DNA of 64,000 nucleotides from Parabacteroides johnsonii DSM 18315 (GTDB taxonomy: Bacteria > Bacteroidota > Bacteroidia > Bacteroidales > Tannerellaceae): assembly GCF_025151045.1 (NCBI RefSeq), contig NZ_CP102285.1, positions 2,108,001-2,172,000 on the forward strand, read 5' to 3'. The first letter of the stretch is position 1. Every line of letters begins with the position of its first letter. This document shows positions 19,388 through 28,966 of the stretch, piece by piece. The notes beneath the pieces were generated by a model, which was given only the letters and a program-made list of their open reading frames with translations, did no database searches and was not told where the DNA came from. The translations under genes and the position numbers were made by a program.

Positions 19388-21505
19388 TTATTCAAACCCA
19401 GCATGTACCCCTTTGATGGAGAAGGAATCCGCTTCCCTCTTTTTCTCTCCGGTGTACATCCATTCGATGGTGTCTTCGTATGTCTTACCGTCACTCTGGA
19501 CGACAGCTTTCACGACGTTCTTTCCGTCTTTGAGGGTGACATTGTCTATGATATAATGTACGTCGGTATAACCTTTATGGATGCCGGACAGCTCCTGGCC
19601 GTTCAAGAAGACTTTCGGCTCGCCGATATTGGAATAGACAGTGATGGAAGTGACTTTCTTTTCGCGATCCACATTCCGGCGCTGTGTCAGGTAGAGGACA
19701 GGGTCTTCGCTCCAGTTCGCCTTGTACCAGAAATAAGAGTCTTTCTTCGTCTTGCGGTCGAACGTCACCAGCCCCTTCATGTTACGGGCGGGAAGGTCGC
19801 CGCGGTTGGCCAGAGGAGTGGCAAAATCGAAAGTGTTCCATAAATAAGAAGCGACGATATACGGATGCCCTGCAATCACGCTCCACTGGTATTCGTGTGT
19901 TTTCGTCTGGAACGTTTCCGGATAGAAAGGCTTCGTCCAGTTCAACGAGTTCTCCAGATATTCCGTCTGGTGCAACAAGTTGGCATCGGCTCCGTATTCC
20001 GTCAGCATCAGTTTCTGGTCCGGATAGTTCTTCTCCAAGCCTTCCACCCACGGTTCGATATCCTGCAATTTCTTTTCATACCAGCCGAAATAGCGGTTCA
20101 TTCCCTGTATATCGGCGTTCAGGTTGACCGGATGCTCCATGTGTCCGTAGCCGTTTACCGAAACAGTGTAACGGTCGGGATCTTCTGTCTTTGCAAGGTC
20201 ATGCAGAGACTTAGTCAGTTCCTTGGTATATTCGTGCGGATGATAGACTTCGTTATGCAGCCCCCAGACATAGATCGAAGGGTGGTTGAAGCTTTGGCGG
20301 ATCAATTCGCGGAGCTGGCTTCGGGTATTTTCGGCCTCCTGCCCGGAGACACGGTTCACGAAAGGAATCTCCGCCCAGATGATCAGCCCTAAGCTGTCGC
20401 AACGCGAATAGAGGTAGTCCGACTGCTGGTAATGGGCAAAACGGACGGTCGTCGCACCGATATCCATAATAGTAGCCAAGTCGAAGTCATGATTTTCATT
20501 CTTCAACGCACTGCCCAGCTCCCACCAGTCCTGATGGCGGGTAACGCCGTACATCGGATATTTCTCGCCATTCAGATAGAACCCTTTGCCGGCAACGATC
20601 TCATACTTGCGCAAGCCCAACGGCTGTACCACTTCGTCGATCACTTTCCCGTCCCGGACGAGGCGGCTCACGACTTTATATAAATAAGGGTTCTTCCGTC
20701 CTTGCCATAAGGTGGGATTCTTAATCTTGAAATCGGCTTCGAACGACTGTACACCCTGTGCCGCGAGGTCGAATGAACGGCTCTGGGTCGCGACTTGTTT
20801 CCCTTCCTGGTCATAAATCGTGTTCTGCAAAGTGAGCGGAGCAGGTTGCAGTGTTCCATTATCCAACTTCACCTTTACTTTTACATCCGCTTGCTTTTTG
20901 GAGACATTCTTCTGGGTAATGTAAACACCGGAAGATGCACAATCGGTCACACAGATATTATAAGGGTCTGTCACGATCAACCAAACCGGACGGTACATCC
21001 CGCCATAGACGCCGAAAAGCACATGGTTGACAGGAATCACATCCGGACGTGACGCATTGTCGGCTTTCACAATGATCTCGTTATCCGCTCCCGGCTTCAG
21101 CACCGTGCCGATCTCGCATGAAAAAGCGGAATAGGCCCCTTTATGAGTCGCAACAAGCGAACCGTTCACATACACTTCCGCAACGGCTCCCACACCTTCA
21201 AAGCGGAGAAACACGCGTTTCCCTTCCATTTCGACAGGGAAGAAATAGTGCTTTTTGTAGTAGGCAGGCCCTTCATAGAAATTATCGAACTGCACCTGCA
21301 TGTCTTTCGCATTCCATGTATGAGGAATCTCGACCTCGGTCCATCCACTCTCCCATTTGGGCGCATTGACGGCCAGTTCCTTGCCTGCCGGCGCTTTCTT
21401 AAATACCCAGCCGGAGTTAAACGACTCGACAATCCGGCCTTCAGCCTGCATCATCAAACTGAAACAGGCCAGCAATAAGGTTAAACTTAATACTCGTTTA
21501 TTCAT
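19388..21505 (-). CDS. GH2 family glycosidase (beta-galactosidase-like)
   Basis: A 705-residue exported enzyme of glycoside hydrolase family 2. After the signal peptide (MNKRVLSLTLLLACFSLMMQAEG) come the sugar-binding domain (GWTEVEIPHTWNAKDMQ, RFEGVGAVAEVYVNGSLVATHKGAYSAF), the immunoglobulin-like domain and the barrel. The acid/base glutamate is in YVWGLHNEVYH near residue 417; the nucleophile glutamate is in KLMLTEYGADA near residue 500. It may be a beta-galactosidase or beta-glucuronidase in the periplasm. It is divergent from the hybrid sensor and is probably part of the same polysaccharide utilisation locus. Confidence 0.9.
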   Translation of the reverse strand: MNKRVLSLTLLLACFSLMMQAEGRIVESFNSGWVFKKAPAGKELAVNAPKWESGWTEVEIPHTWNAKDMQVQFDNFYEGPAYYKKHYFFPVEMEGKRVFLRFEGVGAVAEVYVNGSLVATHKGAYSAFSCEIGTVLKPGADNEIIVKADNASRPDVIPVNHVLFGVYGGMYRPVWLIVTDPYNICVTDCASSGVYITQKNVSKKQADVKVKVKLDNGTLQPAPLTLQNTIYDQEGKQVATQSRSFDLAAQGVQSFEADFKIKNPTLWQGRKNPYLYKVVSRLVRDGKVIDEVVQPLGLRKYEIVAGKGFYLNGEKYPMYGVTRHQDWWELGSALKNENHDFDLATIMDIGATTVRFAHYQQSDYLYSRCDSLGLIIWAEIPFVNRVSGQEAENTRSQLRELIRQSFNHPSIYVWGLHNEVYHPHEYTKELTKSLHDLAKTEDPDRYTVSVNGYGHMEHPVNLNADIQGMNRYFGWYEKKLQDIEPWVEGLEKNYPDQKLMLTEYGADANLLHQTEYLENSLNWTKPFYPETFQTKTHEYQWSVIAGHPYIVASYLWNTFDFATPLANRGDLPARNMKGLVTFDRKTKKDSYFWYKANWSEDPVLYLTQRRNVDREKKVTSITVYSNIGEPKVFLNGQELSGIHKGYTDVHYIIDNVTLKDGKNVVKAVVQSDGKTYEDTIEWMYTGEKKREADSFSIKGVHAGFE

Positions 21506-21527
21506 GATGTTTTAATTGATTGAGTTA

Positions 21528-21535
21528 CAAAAATA
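21528..21535 (-). promoter_or_regulatory. -7 promoter box for the GH2 gene
   Basis: The complement reads TATTTTTG, 23 bases upstream of the start at 21505. Confidence 0.45.
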
Positions 21536-21600
21536 GGATTACCTGACAAATCCACCGTGTAAAATCATCTCAATCCTGTTCAAGATCGTCTCTAAATCGT

Positions 21601-21608
21601 TATCTTTG
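21601..21608 (+). promoter_or_regulatory. -7 promoter box for the hybrid sensor gene
   Basis: TATCTTTG matches TAnnTTTG and lies 44 bases upstream of the ATG at 21653. Confidence 0.5.
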
Positions 21609-21652
21609 CAGAGTTACACCCCTATAAAGGTCTAATTTAATAAAAACTACAA

Positions 21653-24600
21653 ATGATAAAAAGACTCTATACCGCATTCATCATATATATGGTTATGCTA
21701 TATGCAACCCCGGCATATAGCATAAATTTCTTCTTCTCCCACCTGGGAGTAGAAGATGGCCTGTCGCAAGTTTCCGTTCTTGATATTTTCCAAGATTCGG
21801 ACGGCTACATCTGGTTCGGGACACGCAACGGAGCAAACCGCTATGACGGGTATGAATTTGTCATCTATCAGAATGAGGTAAACAACAACGCCACATTGAC
21901 CGACAACTATATCCGGGGATTTGCTGAAGACGACCGGAAGAATATCTGGATCGCAACTTCAAACGGGATCAACTGCATCGATCATACAACCAAAAAGATA
22001 ATCCGTTTCTACCCCAAAAGCATCGACAAAGAATGCACCACCAACGCCGCAGTACGACTATTGAAGCATTCCGACGGAAATGTCTATGCTTTCTGCAACC
22101 AGTCCATATTCAAATGCAGCATGGACCAGACAGTCGAACCGATCTTGCCCGACACGGTAATCTCTTCACCGGCCCACTCCGTAGCACAAGCTCCGGACGA
22201 GGACATCTATATCGGAACGGAGAGCAGCGGCTTGTACATCTATTCCGGAAACTGGAAACTAAAACAACATATACCAGTCGACGGTACCATAACAGCCATA
22301 CTGCCGGACGAGGGCGGAAACATATGGCTGGGGCTGGACGAAGCCGGAATCTGCCTTTTCAACAAAGAGAGGCAGACTTTTACCTGGTTGCACAAAGACA
22401 ACACCTGCCTCAGCAACAACTCGATACGCACACTCGTCCCCTATAGCGACAGTTCCATTCTGATCGGAACGTTCCGGGGTTTGAACATACTGGATAAAAA
22501 AGAGCTTGCCATCGCTCCGGCAGATATCAATATCGCCGGGAAAGGAGGACTGAGTCATTACTCCATCCATAGCATGATGATCGACAAAGACCAGACACTT
22601 TGGATCGGGACCTATTCGGCGGGAGTCAACTATCACAGTCCCTTTTACAGGCCGGTTTCCTATATCACGCCAAACGAATATGCCGGTATCATCGGCAAAG
22701 GCCAACAAGACAAGAACGGAAACATGTGGTTTGCAACAGAAGGTGCCGGATTGTTTTACTATAACCCGGAAAGCGGGCGGCAACAGCTTTATCCCATCAA
22801 ACCTCTTCACGAAGGGAATTACGAGATCAATATCATAAAATCGATCCTGATACAGGGAGACTCGATTTTGTGTTCCACGCATTTCGGATCGGTCTATTTG
22901 TTCTCTATCCGTGACAAACAGTATAAAAAGCTGTACGACTTCCGGCACAACGACATTTTCTCCCTATACATCGACAAAAAAGGACGGCTCTGGATACCGA
23001 CAAACAGCAGCCAGGACTTGGTGATGGTCGACAGGGGGAAGCAGGTCAATCGGTTCATGGCCGATGGTGTTTCCCGTCCTTTCAGATGGGTCACCGTGAT
23101 CCATGAACTCGAACCAGACCTGTTTTTGTTCGGCACATTGTCCGACAGCCTTTACCTGTACGACATCAAGAAAGAAACCGTCCGCAATCTTTCCACCGAA
23201 CTGCAACCGAATCCTAAGTTCGAGAAGTTGGGGAATATCACGGCCATTACGCAGGACAACGAAGGCAACGTCTGGATTGCGACCAATAAAAACGGCTTAT
23301 ACCGCCTGAACCGGAACCTGAAACTGGCCAAACATTATCAGAAAGAGGACGGGCTGTCCGACAGTTACATTAACTCGCTGACTATCGACCGACATCAAAA
23401 TATCTGGGTGACGACGGGAAAATCTCTGTACAAACTGAATCGTACGACCGATATTTTCAACGAAATGAAGATAGCCGATATTCCTGCAATGGAGTTTACA
23501 CGATTTTCAGGCAACAGCATTTCTGACGACGGCAGCATCTATTTTCCTGGAGACAAAGGAATCCTTTTCTTCAATCCGGACAAGATCATGGTGAACCCCA
23601 ACATTCCACCCGTATATATCACTTCCCTGATTGTAAATAACAAAGACGACGTGACGGGAGAGATTGAGGACGGAGGCATTACGCTTGCTTCCGACCAGAA
23701 TAGCATCACGTTCAGATACACGGCGTTAAACTTTATCCATTCCGAACGGAACCAGTATGCCTACAAGTTGGAAGGAGCCGACCCGACGTGGCACACGGTC
23801 GGCAACCGGCGGGAAGCCTATTACAGCAATTTGGCCCCCGGCACTTACACGTTCCGGATCAAAGCCTCCAACAACGACAACGTATGGAACTCCGAAGAAG
23901 CGACACTACGCATCACGATCGATCCGCCCTTTTACAAGACTTGGTGGGCTTATCTCCTATACTTCAGTATCATCACATTCATCATTGTGAAAATCATCCG
24001 CCACCAACACGACAAGCATGAACGGGAACGGGAACTTCGCTACAAACAGATGGAGCAGGATAAGGTCAACGAGCTGCATGAGGAACGAATGCGCATGTTC
24101 ACCAATTTCTCACACGAACTGCGTACTCCCCTGACGCTCATCATCAACCCGCTAAACGACCTGATGCAGTACGTCTCGTTCTCGCCCGAAATAAAGGAGA
24201 CACTTCAGCTGATCAAAAAGAACACCGGACGGATGTTACTCTTAGTCAACAACCTGATGGATATACAAAAATACGAGGCCGGTAAAACGATCCTGCAAAA
24301 GACCAGTTTCAACTTCTCCGCCTTTATCCGCGAGATGTATCACTCCTTCGAGAGTGTGGCGGGCAACAGGGAAATCCGTTTCACGTTGGACAACGAGCTG
24401 CCGGAAACCTACCAGGTTTGTTTCGATGAGGCGGAAATCGAAAAGATATTCTTCAATTTGCTCTCCAATGCCTTCAAATTCACACCTTCAGAAGGACAGG
24501 TGACCATCCGTGTCAGTACGATCACACAAGCAGAATGCGAACTGCTCCCCCATTTCCCGGCTCAATACAGCTCCATTCTGGTAGAAGCCAGATACTTGTT

Positions 24601-25684
24601 TATCGAAGTGGCCGACACTGGTAAAGGATTCAGCGAACAGGAAGCGGAAAAGATTTTCGAACCTTTCTACCGTTCGCAAGAAGATATACACCGGCAGATT
24701 TCCGGTACAGGCATCGGGCTTAGCCTGACACGCTCCATCATTTTGCAGCATAACGGTTGCATCTGGACCGAAAGCTCGGAAGCGGAAGGCACTCGTTTCC
24801 TCTTCCTTCTTCCCGACACCGAGAAGCAGGAAGAAGGGCAAGACGAATCTCCCGTCCTGTCCAAATCTGCTGAAATCAGCAAAAAGTTCGATTTGCTGGT
24901 CGAAGAGACTCGGAACAAAAACAAGCAGACCATCTTGCTGGCCGACGACAACCAGGAAGTGCTTCAATATCTGGAACAACAACTCTGCCTGGACTATGTC
25001 GTGGTCAAGGCATTCAATGGCAAAGAGGCATTGGCGATGATCGAGGAATCATATCCTCATATCGTCATCAGCGACGTCATGATGCCCGAAATGAACGGGC
25101 TCGAACTTTGCAAACGTATCAAAGAAAACCAAAACTATTGCCATATACCGGTTATCCTACTTACCGCCAAATCGATGATATCACAAATCGAAGAAGGCCT
25201 GGATGCCGGCGCAGACGACTATATCGTCAAACCGTTCCAGATATCTTTGCTCAAAGCCCGCATCCGGAACATCCTTTCCCTGCGCGAGAAAATGAAGACG
25301 ATGTACGGGGAAACGCTTTCCCTCAAACAGTTCGGAGTTGAAGAGCCGAAAGAGCACGACGATTTCCTCGCCCGATATATCGAGATTGTAAAAGCCAATA
25401 TATCGAATCCCGAACTCGACGTGTCGGTCATTTATGAAGCATTGGGAATGAGCCGGACTAACTTTTACAGGAAAGTAAAGACGGTAACCGGGCTTTCTCC
25501 TATCGAACTGATCAAAAACATCCGCCTGGAGGCTGGGGCGAAATTACTAAAGGAATCGGACATGAACGTTTCCGAAATAGCCCAGCACATCGGTTTCAGT
25601 AGCCGTTCGTATTTTGCCCGCAGTTTCAAGGCTGTCTATGGAATGTCGCCGACAGAATATCAGGAAACAGAATCTCAAAACTAA
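21653..25684 (+). CDS. Hybrid two-component system sensor/regulator (HTCS)
   Basis: A 1,343-residue one-protein signalling system of the kind that controls glycan utilisation loci. A signal sequence leads into a periplasmic part built of Reg_prop beta-propeller repeats (DGYIWFGTRNGANRYDGYEF, NIWIATSNGINCID, TLWIGTYSAGV) and a Y_Y_Y domain (about 675-755). One membrane span follows at about 763-782. Then come the histidine kinase (phospho-acceptor in FSHELRTPLT near residue 820; ATP-binding FNLLSNAFKFTP and GTGIGLSLT), a receiver domain (aspartate in VISDVMMPEMNG near 1140) and a C-terminal AraC-type DNA-binding domain (about 1235-1340). It probably senses an oligosaccharide and switches on the susC gene downstream. 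Confidence 0.96.
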   Translation: MIKRLYTAFIIYMVMLYATPAYSINFFFSHLGVEDGLSQVSVLDIFQDSDGYIWFGTRNGANRYDGYEFVIYQNEVNNNATLTDNYIRGFAEDDRKNIWIATSNGINCIDHTTKKIIRFYPKSIDKECTTNAAVRLLKHSDGNVYAFCNQSIFKCSMDQTVEPILPDTVISSPAHSVAQAPDEDIYIGTESSGLYIYSGNWKLKQHIPVDGTITAILPDEGGNIWLGLDEAGICLFNKERQTFTWLHKDNTCLSNNSIRTLVPYSDSSILIGTFRGLNILDKKELAIAPADINIAGKGGLSHYSIHSMMIDKDQTLWIGTYSAGVNYHSPFYRPVSYITPNEYAGIIGKGQQDKNGNMWFATEGAGLFYYNPESGRQQLYPIKPLHEGNYEINIIKSILIQGDSILCSTHFGSVYLFSIRDKQYKKLYDFRHNDIFSLYIDKKGRLWIPTNSSQDLVMVDRGKQVNRFMADGVSRPFRWVTVIHELEPDLFLFGTLSDSLYLYDIKKETVRNLSTELQPNPKFEKLGNITAITQDNEGNVWIATNKNGLYRLNRNLKLAKHYQKEDGLSDSYINSLTIDRHQNIWVTTGKSLYKLNRTTDIFNEMKIADIPAMEFTRFSGNSISDDGSIYFPGDKGILFFNPDKIMVNPNIPPVYITSLIVNNKDDVTGEIEDGGITLASDQNSITFRYTALNFIHSERNQYAYKLEGADPTWHTVGNRREAYYSNLAPGTYTFRIKASNNDNVWNSEEATLRITIDPPFYKTWWAYLLYFSIITFIIVKIIRHQHDKHERERELRYKQMEQDKVNELHEERMRMFTNFSHELRTPLTLIINPLNDLMQYVSFSPEIKETLQLIKKNTGRMLLLVNNLMDIQKYEAGKTILQKTSFNFSAFIREMYHSFESVAGNREIRFTLDNELPETYQVCFDEAEIEKIFFNLLSNAFKFTPSEGQVTIRVSTITQAECELLPHFPAQYSSILVEARYLFIEVADTGKGFSEQEAEKIFEPFYRSQEDIHRQISGTGIGLSLTRSIILQHNGCIWTESSEAEGTRFLFLLPDTEKQEEGQDESPVLSKSAEISKKFDLLVEETRNKNKQTILLADDNQEVLQYLEQQLCLDYVVVKAFNGKEALAMIEESYPHIVISDVMMPEMNGLELCKRIKENQNYCHIPVILLTAKSMISQIEEGLDAGADDYIVKPFQISLLKARIRNILSLREKMKTMYGETLSLKQFGVEEPKEHDDFLARYIEIVKANISNPELDVSVIYEALGMSRTNFYRKVKTVTGLSPIELIKNIRLEAGAKLLKESDMNVSEIAQHIGFSSRSYFARSFKAVYGMSPTEYQETESQN

Positions 25685-25856
25685 GGGTATTTCTATCAAA
25701 TTTCATCAAAATAAATGTTTTTTAGCACGTTGGTATGTTTTTATCCCCTTTTGGAATAAAAATACACGCGCTTGGCTTGCATCTTTCATTCTTTTGACAC
25801 AAAAAATAAATAGGACCGACAGGTTAATTACTAATTGTTTAATGTGCTAATAAATT

Positions 25857-28800
25857 ATGAAAGGCATGAACAGACAACTACGAGGGAATTTGCCTCCCAA
25901 CGAAAAGGCAAACGGGAAGAACAGATTTCTTTCCTTATTACTACTCTTTATGGCGTTTGTATCCGTACAGGTATATGCGCAGGATGTCAAAGTTTCCGGT
26001 ACGATCAATGACAGTATGGGGCCGATTATCGGGGCAAACGTCATCGAAAAAGGAACGACCAACGGTGTCATCACAGACGTGGATGGTAAGTTCACGCTGA
26101 CCGTGTCATCGAAAGATGCAGTCATCCAGATTTCCTACATCGGATTTACGAGCCAGGAATTCAAAGTGGGAAATCAAACGGTTTTCAACATCAAACTGTC
26201 TGAAGACACACAAAAGTTGGACGAAGTGGTAGTCGTAGGTTACGGTTCGCAGCGCAAATCAGACTTGACGGGCGGTATCGTGGCAGTTGGCGAAGAAAAG
26301 CTCCAAATGGTCACGACAAACAACTTGATGGATAAATTGGCCGGACAGATTCCGGGTATGAATGTCACGACCGGCAACGCCAAACCGGGCGAAGACCAGT
26401 CACTGCGTGTCCGTGGTGAAAACTCGTTGAGTGCAGACAACTCCCCTTTGATCGTCATGGACGGTATTCCTTACAGCGGTTCATTAGGTGACATCGATCC
26501 GGATATCATCGAGAACATGTCCGTATTGAAAGATGCATCTTCAGCTGCCATTTACGGTTCACGCGGTGCGAACGGTGTCATCCTGATCCAGACTAAAAAA
26601 GGTAAAAAAGGAGCACCGACCGTAAGCTACAAAGGACAAGTCGGCATGCAACAGGCACAACGTCGCATCGACATGATGAAAGGTGCCGAATATGTAAAAT
26701 ACACGCAGGACTACAACCGCATGAAATACGGTTATTCCGGAGATCAGCTCGATCCGCTTGTACTCCTGAACCCAAGCGAACGTGCAAATTATCAGAACGG
26801 TTCGGAACTGGACTGGCAGGACATCATGTTCCGCAATGCTTTAACCACCAGTCATCAGATCAGCATTTCCGGTGGAACAGACGCAACAACCTATATGGCA
26901 TCGATCTCTCACCTGAAAGAAGATGGTGTTATGGAAAATACAGGGTTAAAACGTACCAACATCGCATTGAACATTACACAGGTTTTAAATAAATGGTTAA
27001 CTGTCGGAATGGGTACACAAGCTGTCCAGAAGGAATTCGGAGGAGAACAGCCTTACCTGGAAGCCGGCCTGAAAATGAGTCCTTACGGTATCTACAAAGA
27101 TGAAGAAGGGCGCTACGTCGATTATCCGATGGACCAGACATTGTTCTATAATCCGATGGCTAACATAAATGCGACAAACGATAAGACAAACCGCAACGTA
27201 TTTATTTCTACTTTTGCAGAAATTCAATTCCCTATCGAAGGTCTGTCATTCCGCACAAACTTCGGTTACAACTATCGTAACGAGTTCGAAGGAACTTATT
27301 ACGGAAGAAACACGCTTTCCGGTAGTAAAGTAAACGGTTCTGCCTCCATAGAGAATATCCACTATTACGATTACACATGGGAAAATCTCTTGAAATACAA
27401 TAAAACATTCGGCCTGCATAAAATCGATGCCACAGCCTTGTTCAGTATGCAGGAAACAAGTAAAAAGGAAGCTAAAGAATCCGGTGAAAGCTTTGTAAAC
27501 GACGATTCCGAATACCATAATATGGCCGGTGCTGAAAAGAACAAGGAAATCACTTCCAAGCTTACGGAAACAGCGATGCTGTCCTATATGTTACGTTTGA
27601 ACTATTCTTATGCAAATAAATATTTGCTGACACTTACCGGCCGTTCCGACGGTTACTCTGCATTCGGTAAGAACAACAAATATGCATTCTTCCCCTCTGT
27701 TGCTGCAGCATGGAACATGTCTTCCGAAGAATTCATGGAGAACCAGTCAAACTGGATGGATATGTTAAAGGTCCGTCTGTCATGGGGTTCTAACGGTAAC
27801 CAGGCTATCAACCCTTATCAGACACTTGACCGTTTGAAACTGACAAACTATATTTGGGGCGACCACGGTACTGTTGTAAACGGTTCTTACTTGCCTACCG
27901 ATGGGGTCGGCAACCCGAACTTGAAATGGGAAACTTCACGCACGGTCAATGCCGGTATCGACTTCAGCTTCTTCAATGGCCGCCTTTCCGGTAACATCGA
28001 CGTGTATGTGGTCAACACAAGCGACTTGTTGATGAGCCGTACGGTCCCTTACATGAACGGTTACAAATCCATCATGGACAACGTAGGTAAAACCCGTAAC
28101 AAGGGGGTTGAAATCGCATTGAACTCTGTCAACTTCCAGAACAATGATTTCAGCTGGACTACGAACGTCAACTTCTCACTGAACCGTGACAAGATTATCG
28201 AACTGCGCGGCGACGGTAAAGACGATATCACAAACAAATGGTTCATCGGAGAACCGCTGCGCGTATTCTACGATTACAATGTTGTCGGGACATGGCAGGA
28301 AAACGAAACATACGTTGAGAATGGACATACGATCAGCTGGGATGCCGAAAGCGGCAAGTTCCTGAATGAAGAAGGAAAAGAATACCAGAAAGGTGCTGTT
28401 CCCGGTTCTGCTAAACTGGAAGACAAAGACGGAAACGGCTCCATCACGGCCGACGATAAGAAAATCATTGGTTCTAAACTACCGAGCTTTCTGCTGTCAA
28501 TGGGTAACCGCTTCGATTACAAAAACATCTATTTCTCTTTCTTGCTGAACGGAGTGTTCGGACAGACAAAAGAATTGCATGACTACAACTTCGATCGCTG
28601 GATGCCGACATACAACTACATAAGTGGTATGGACTACTGGACACCGGAAAATCCGACAAACGAAATGACCTCTCCGGCTTATGTTCCTTACGACAAACAC
28701 TCATTCTACAAAAAGATGAATTATGTCAATATCAAGAACATCACGATCGGATACACGTTCCCGAAGACTGTTTTAAGCACGATTGGAATCAGTTCGCTGA

Positions 28801-28946
28801 GTATCAATGCAAGTGTCAATAACCTCTATACTTTCAGCAACATCGACAACTGGTTGAACTTGGAAGATAACGATAACAACAGAAACATCCTCGTTACTTA
28901 TCCGACAGCCCGTTCTTACATGTTTGGATTAAATCTTACTTTCTAA
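25857..28946 (+). CDS. SusC/RagA-type TonB-linked outer-membrane transporter
   Basis: A 1,029-residue glycan importer. It has a long N-terminal signal region (hydrophobic core FLSLLLLFMAFVSVQVYAQ), a carboxypeptidase-regulatory-like domain (about 42-120), the SusC linker KLDEVVVVGYGSQRKSDLTG, the plug (SLRVRGENSLSADNSPLIVMDGIPY, SVLKDASSAAIYGSRGANGVILIQTKKG) and a beta-barrel ending in phenylalanine (SYMFGLNLTF). It works with the SusD protein encoded directly after it and with TonB. The start could be either of two methionines, at 25857 or 25866. Confidence 0.96.
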   Translation: MKGMNRQLRGNLPPNEKANGKNRFLSLLLLFMAFVSVQVYAQDVKVSGTINDSMGPIIGANVIEKGTTNGVITDVDGKFTLTVSSKDAVIQISYIGFTSQEFKVGNQTVFNIKLSEDTQKLDEVVVVGYGSQRKSDLTGGIVAVGEEKLQMVTTNNLMDKLAGQIPGMNVTTGNAKPGEDQSLRVRGENSLSADNSPLIVMDGIPYSGSLGDIDPDIIENMSVLKDASSAAIYGSRGANGVILIQTKKGKKGAPTVSYKGQVGMQQAQRRIDMMKGAEYVKYTQDYNRMKYGYSGDQLDPLVLLNPSERANYQNGSELDWQDIMFRNALTTSHQISISGGTDATTYMASISHLKEDGVMENTGLKRTNIALNITQVLNKWLTVGMGTQAVQKEFGGEQPYLEAGLKMSPYGIYKDEEGRYVDYPMDQTLFYNPMANINATNDKTNRNVFISTFAEIQFPIEGLSFRTNFGYNYRNEFEGTYYGRNTLSGSKVNGSASIENIHYYDYTWENLLKYNKTFGLHKIDATALFSMQETSKKEAKESGESFVNDDSEYHNMAGAEKNKEITSKLTETAMLSYMLRLNYSYANKYLLTLTGRSDGYSAFGKNNKYAFFPSVAAAWNMSSEEFMENQSNWMDMLKVRLSWGSNGNQAINPYQTLDRLKLTNYIWGDHGTVVNGSYLPTDGVGNPNLKWETSRTVNAGIDFSFFNGRLSGNIDVYVVNTSDLLMSRTVPYMNGYKSIMDNVGKTRNKGVEIALNSVNFQNNDFSWTTNVNFSLNRDKIIELRGDGKDDITNKWFIGEPLRVFYDYNVVGTWQENETYVENGHTISWDAESGKFLNEEGKEYQKGAVPGSAKLEDKDGNGSITADDKKIIGSKLPSFLLSMGNRFDYKNIYFSFLLNGVFGQTKELHDYNFDRWMPTYNYISGMDYWTPENPTNEMTSPAYVPYDKHSFYKKMNYVNIKNITIGYTFPKTVLSTIGISSLSINASVNNLYTFSNIDNWLNLEDNDNNRNILVTYPTARSYMFGLNLTF

Positions 28947-28966
28947 CATTATAATCGAATTTGAAT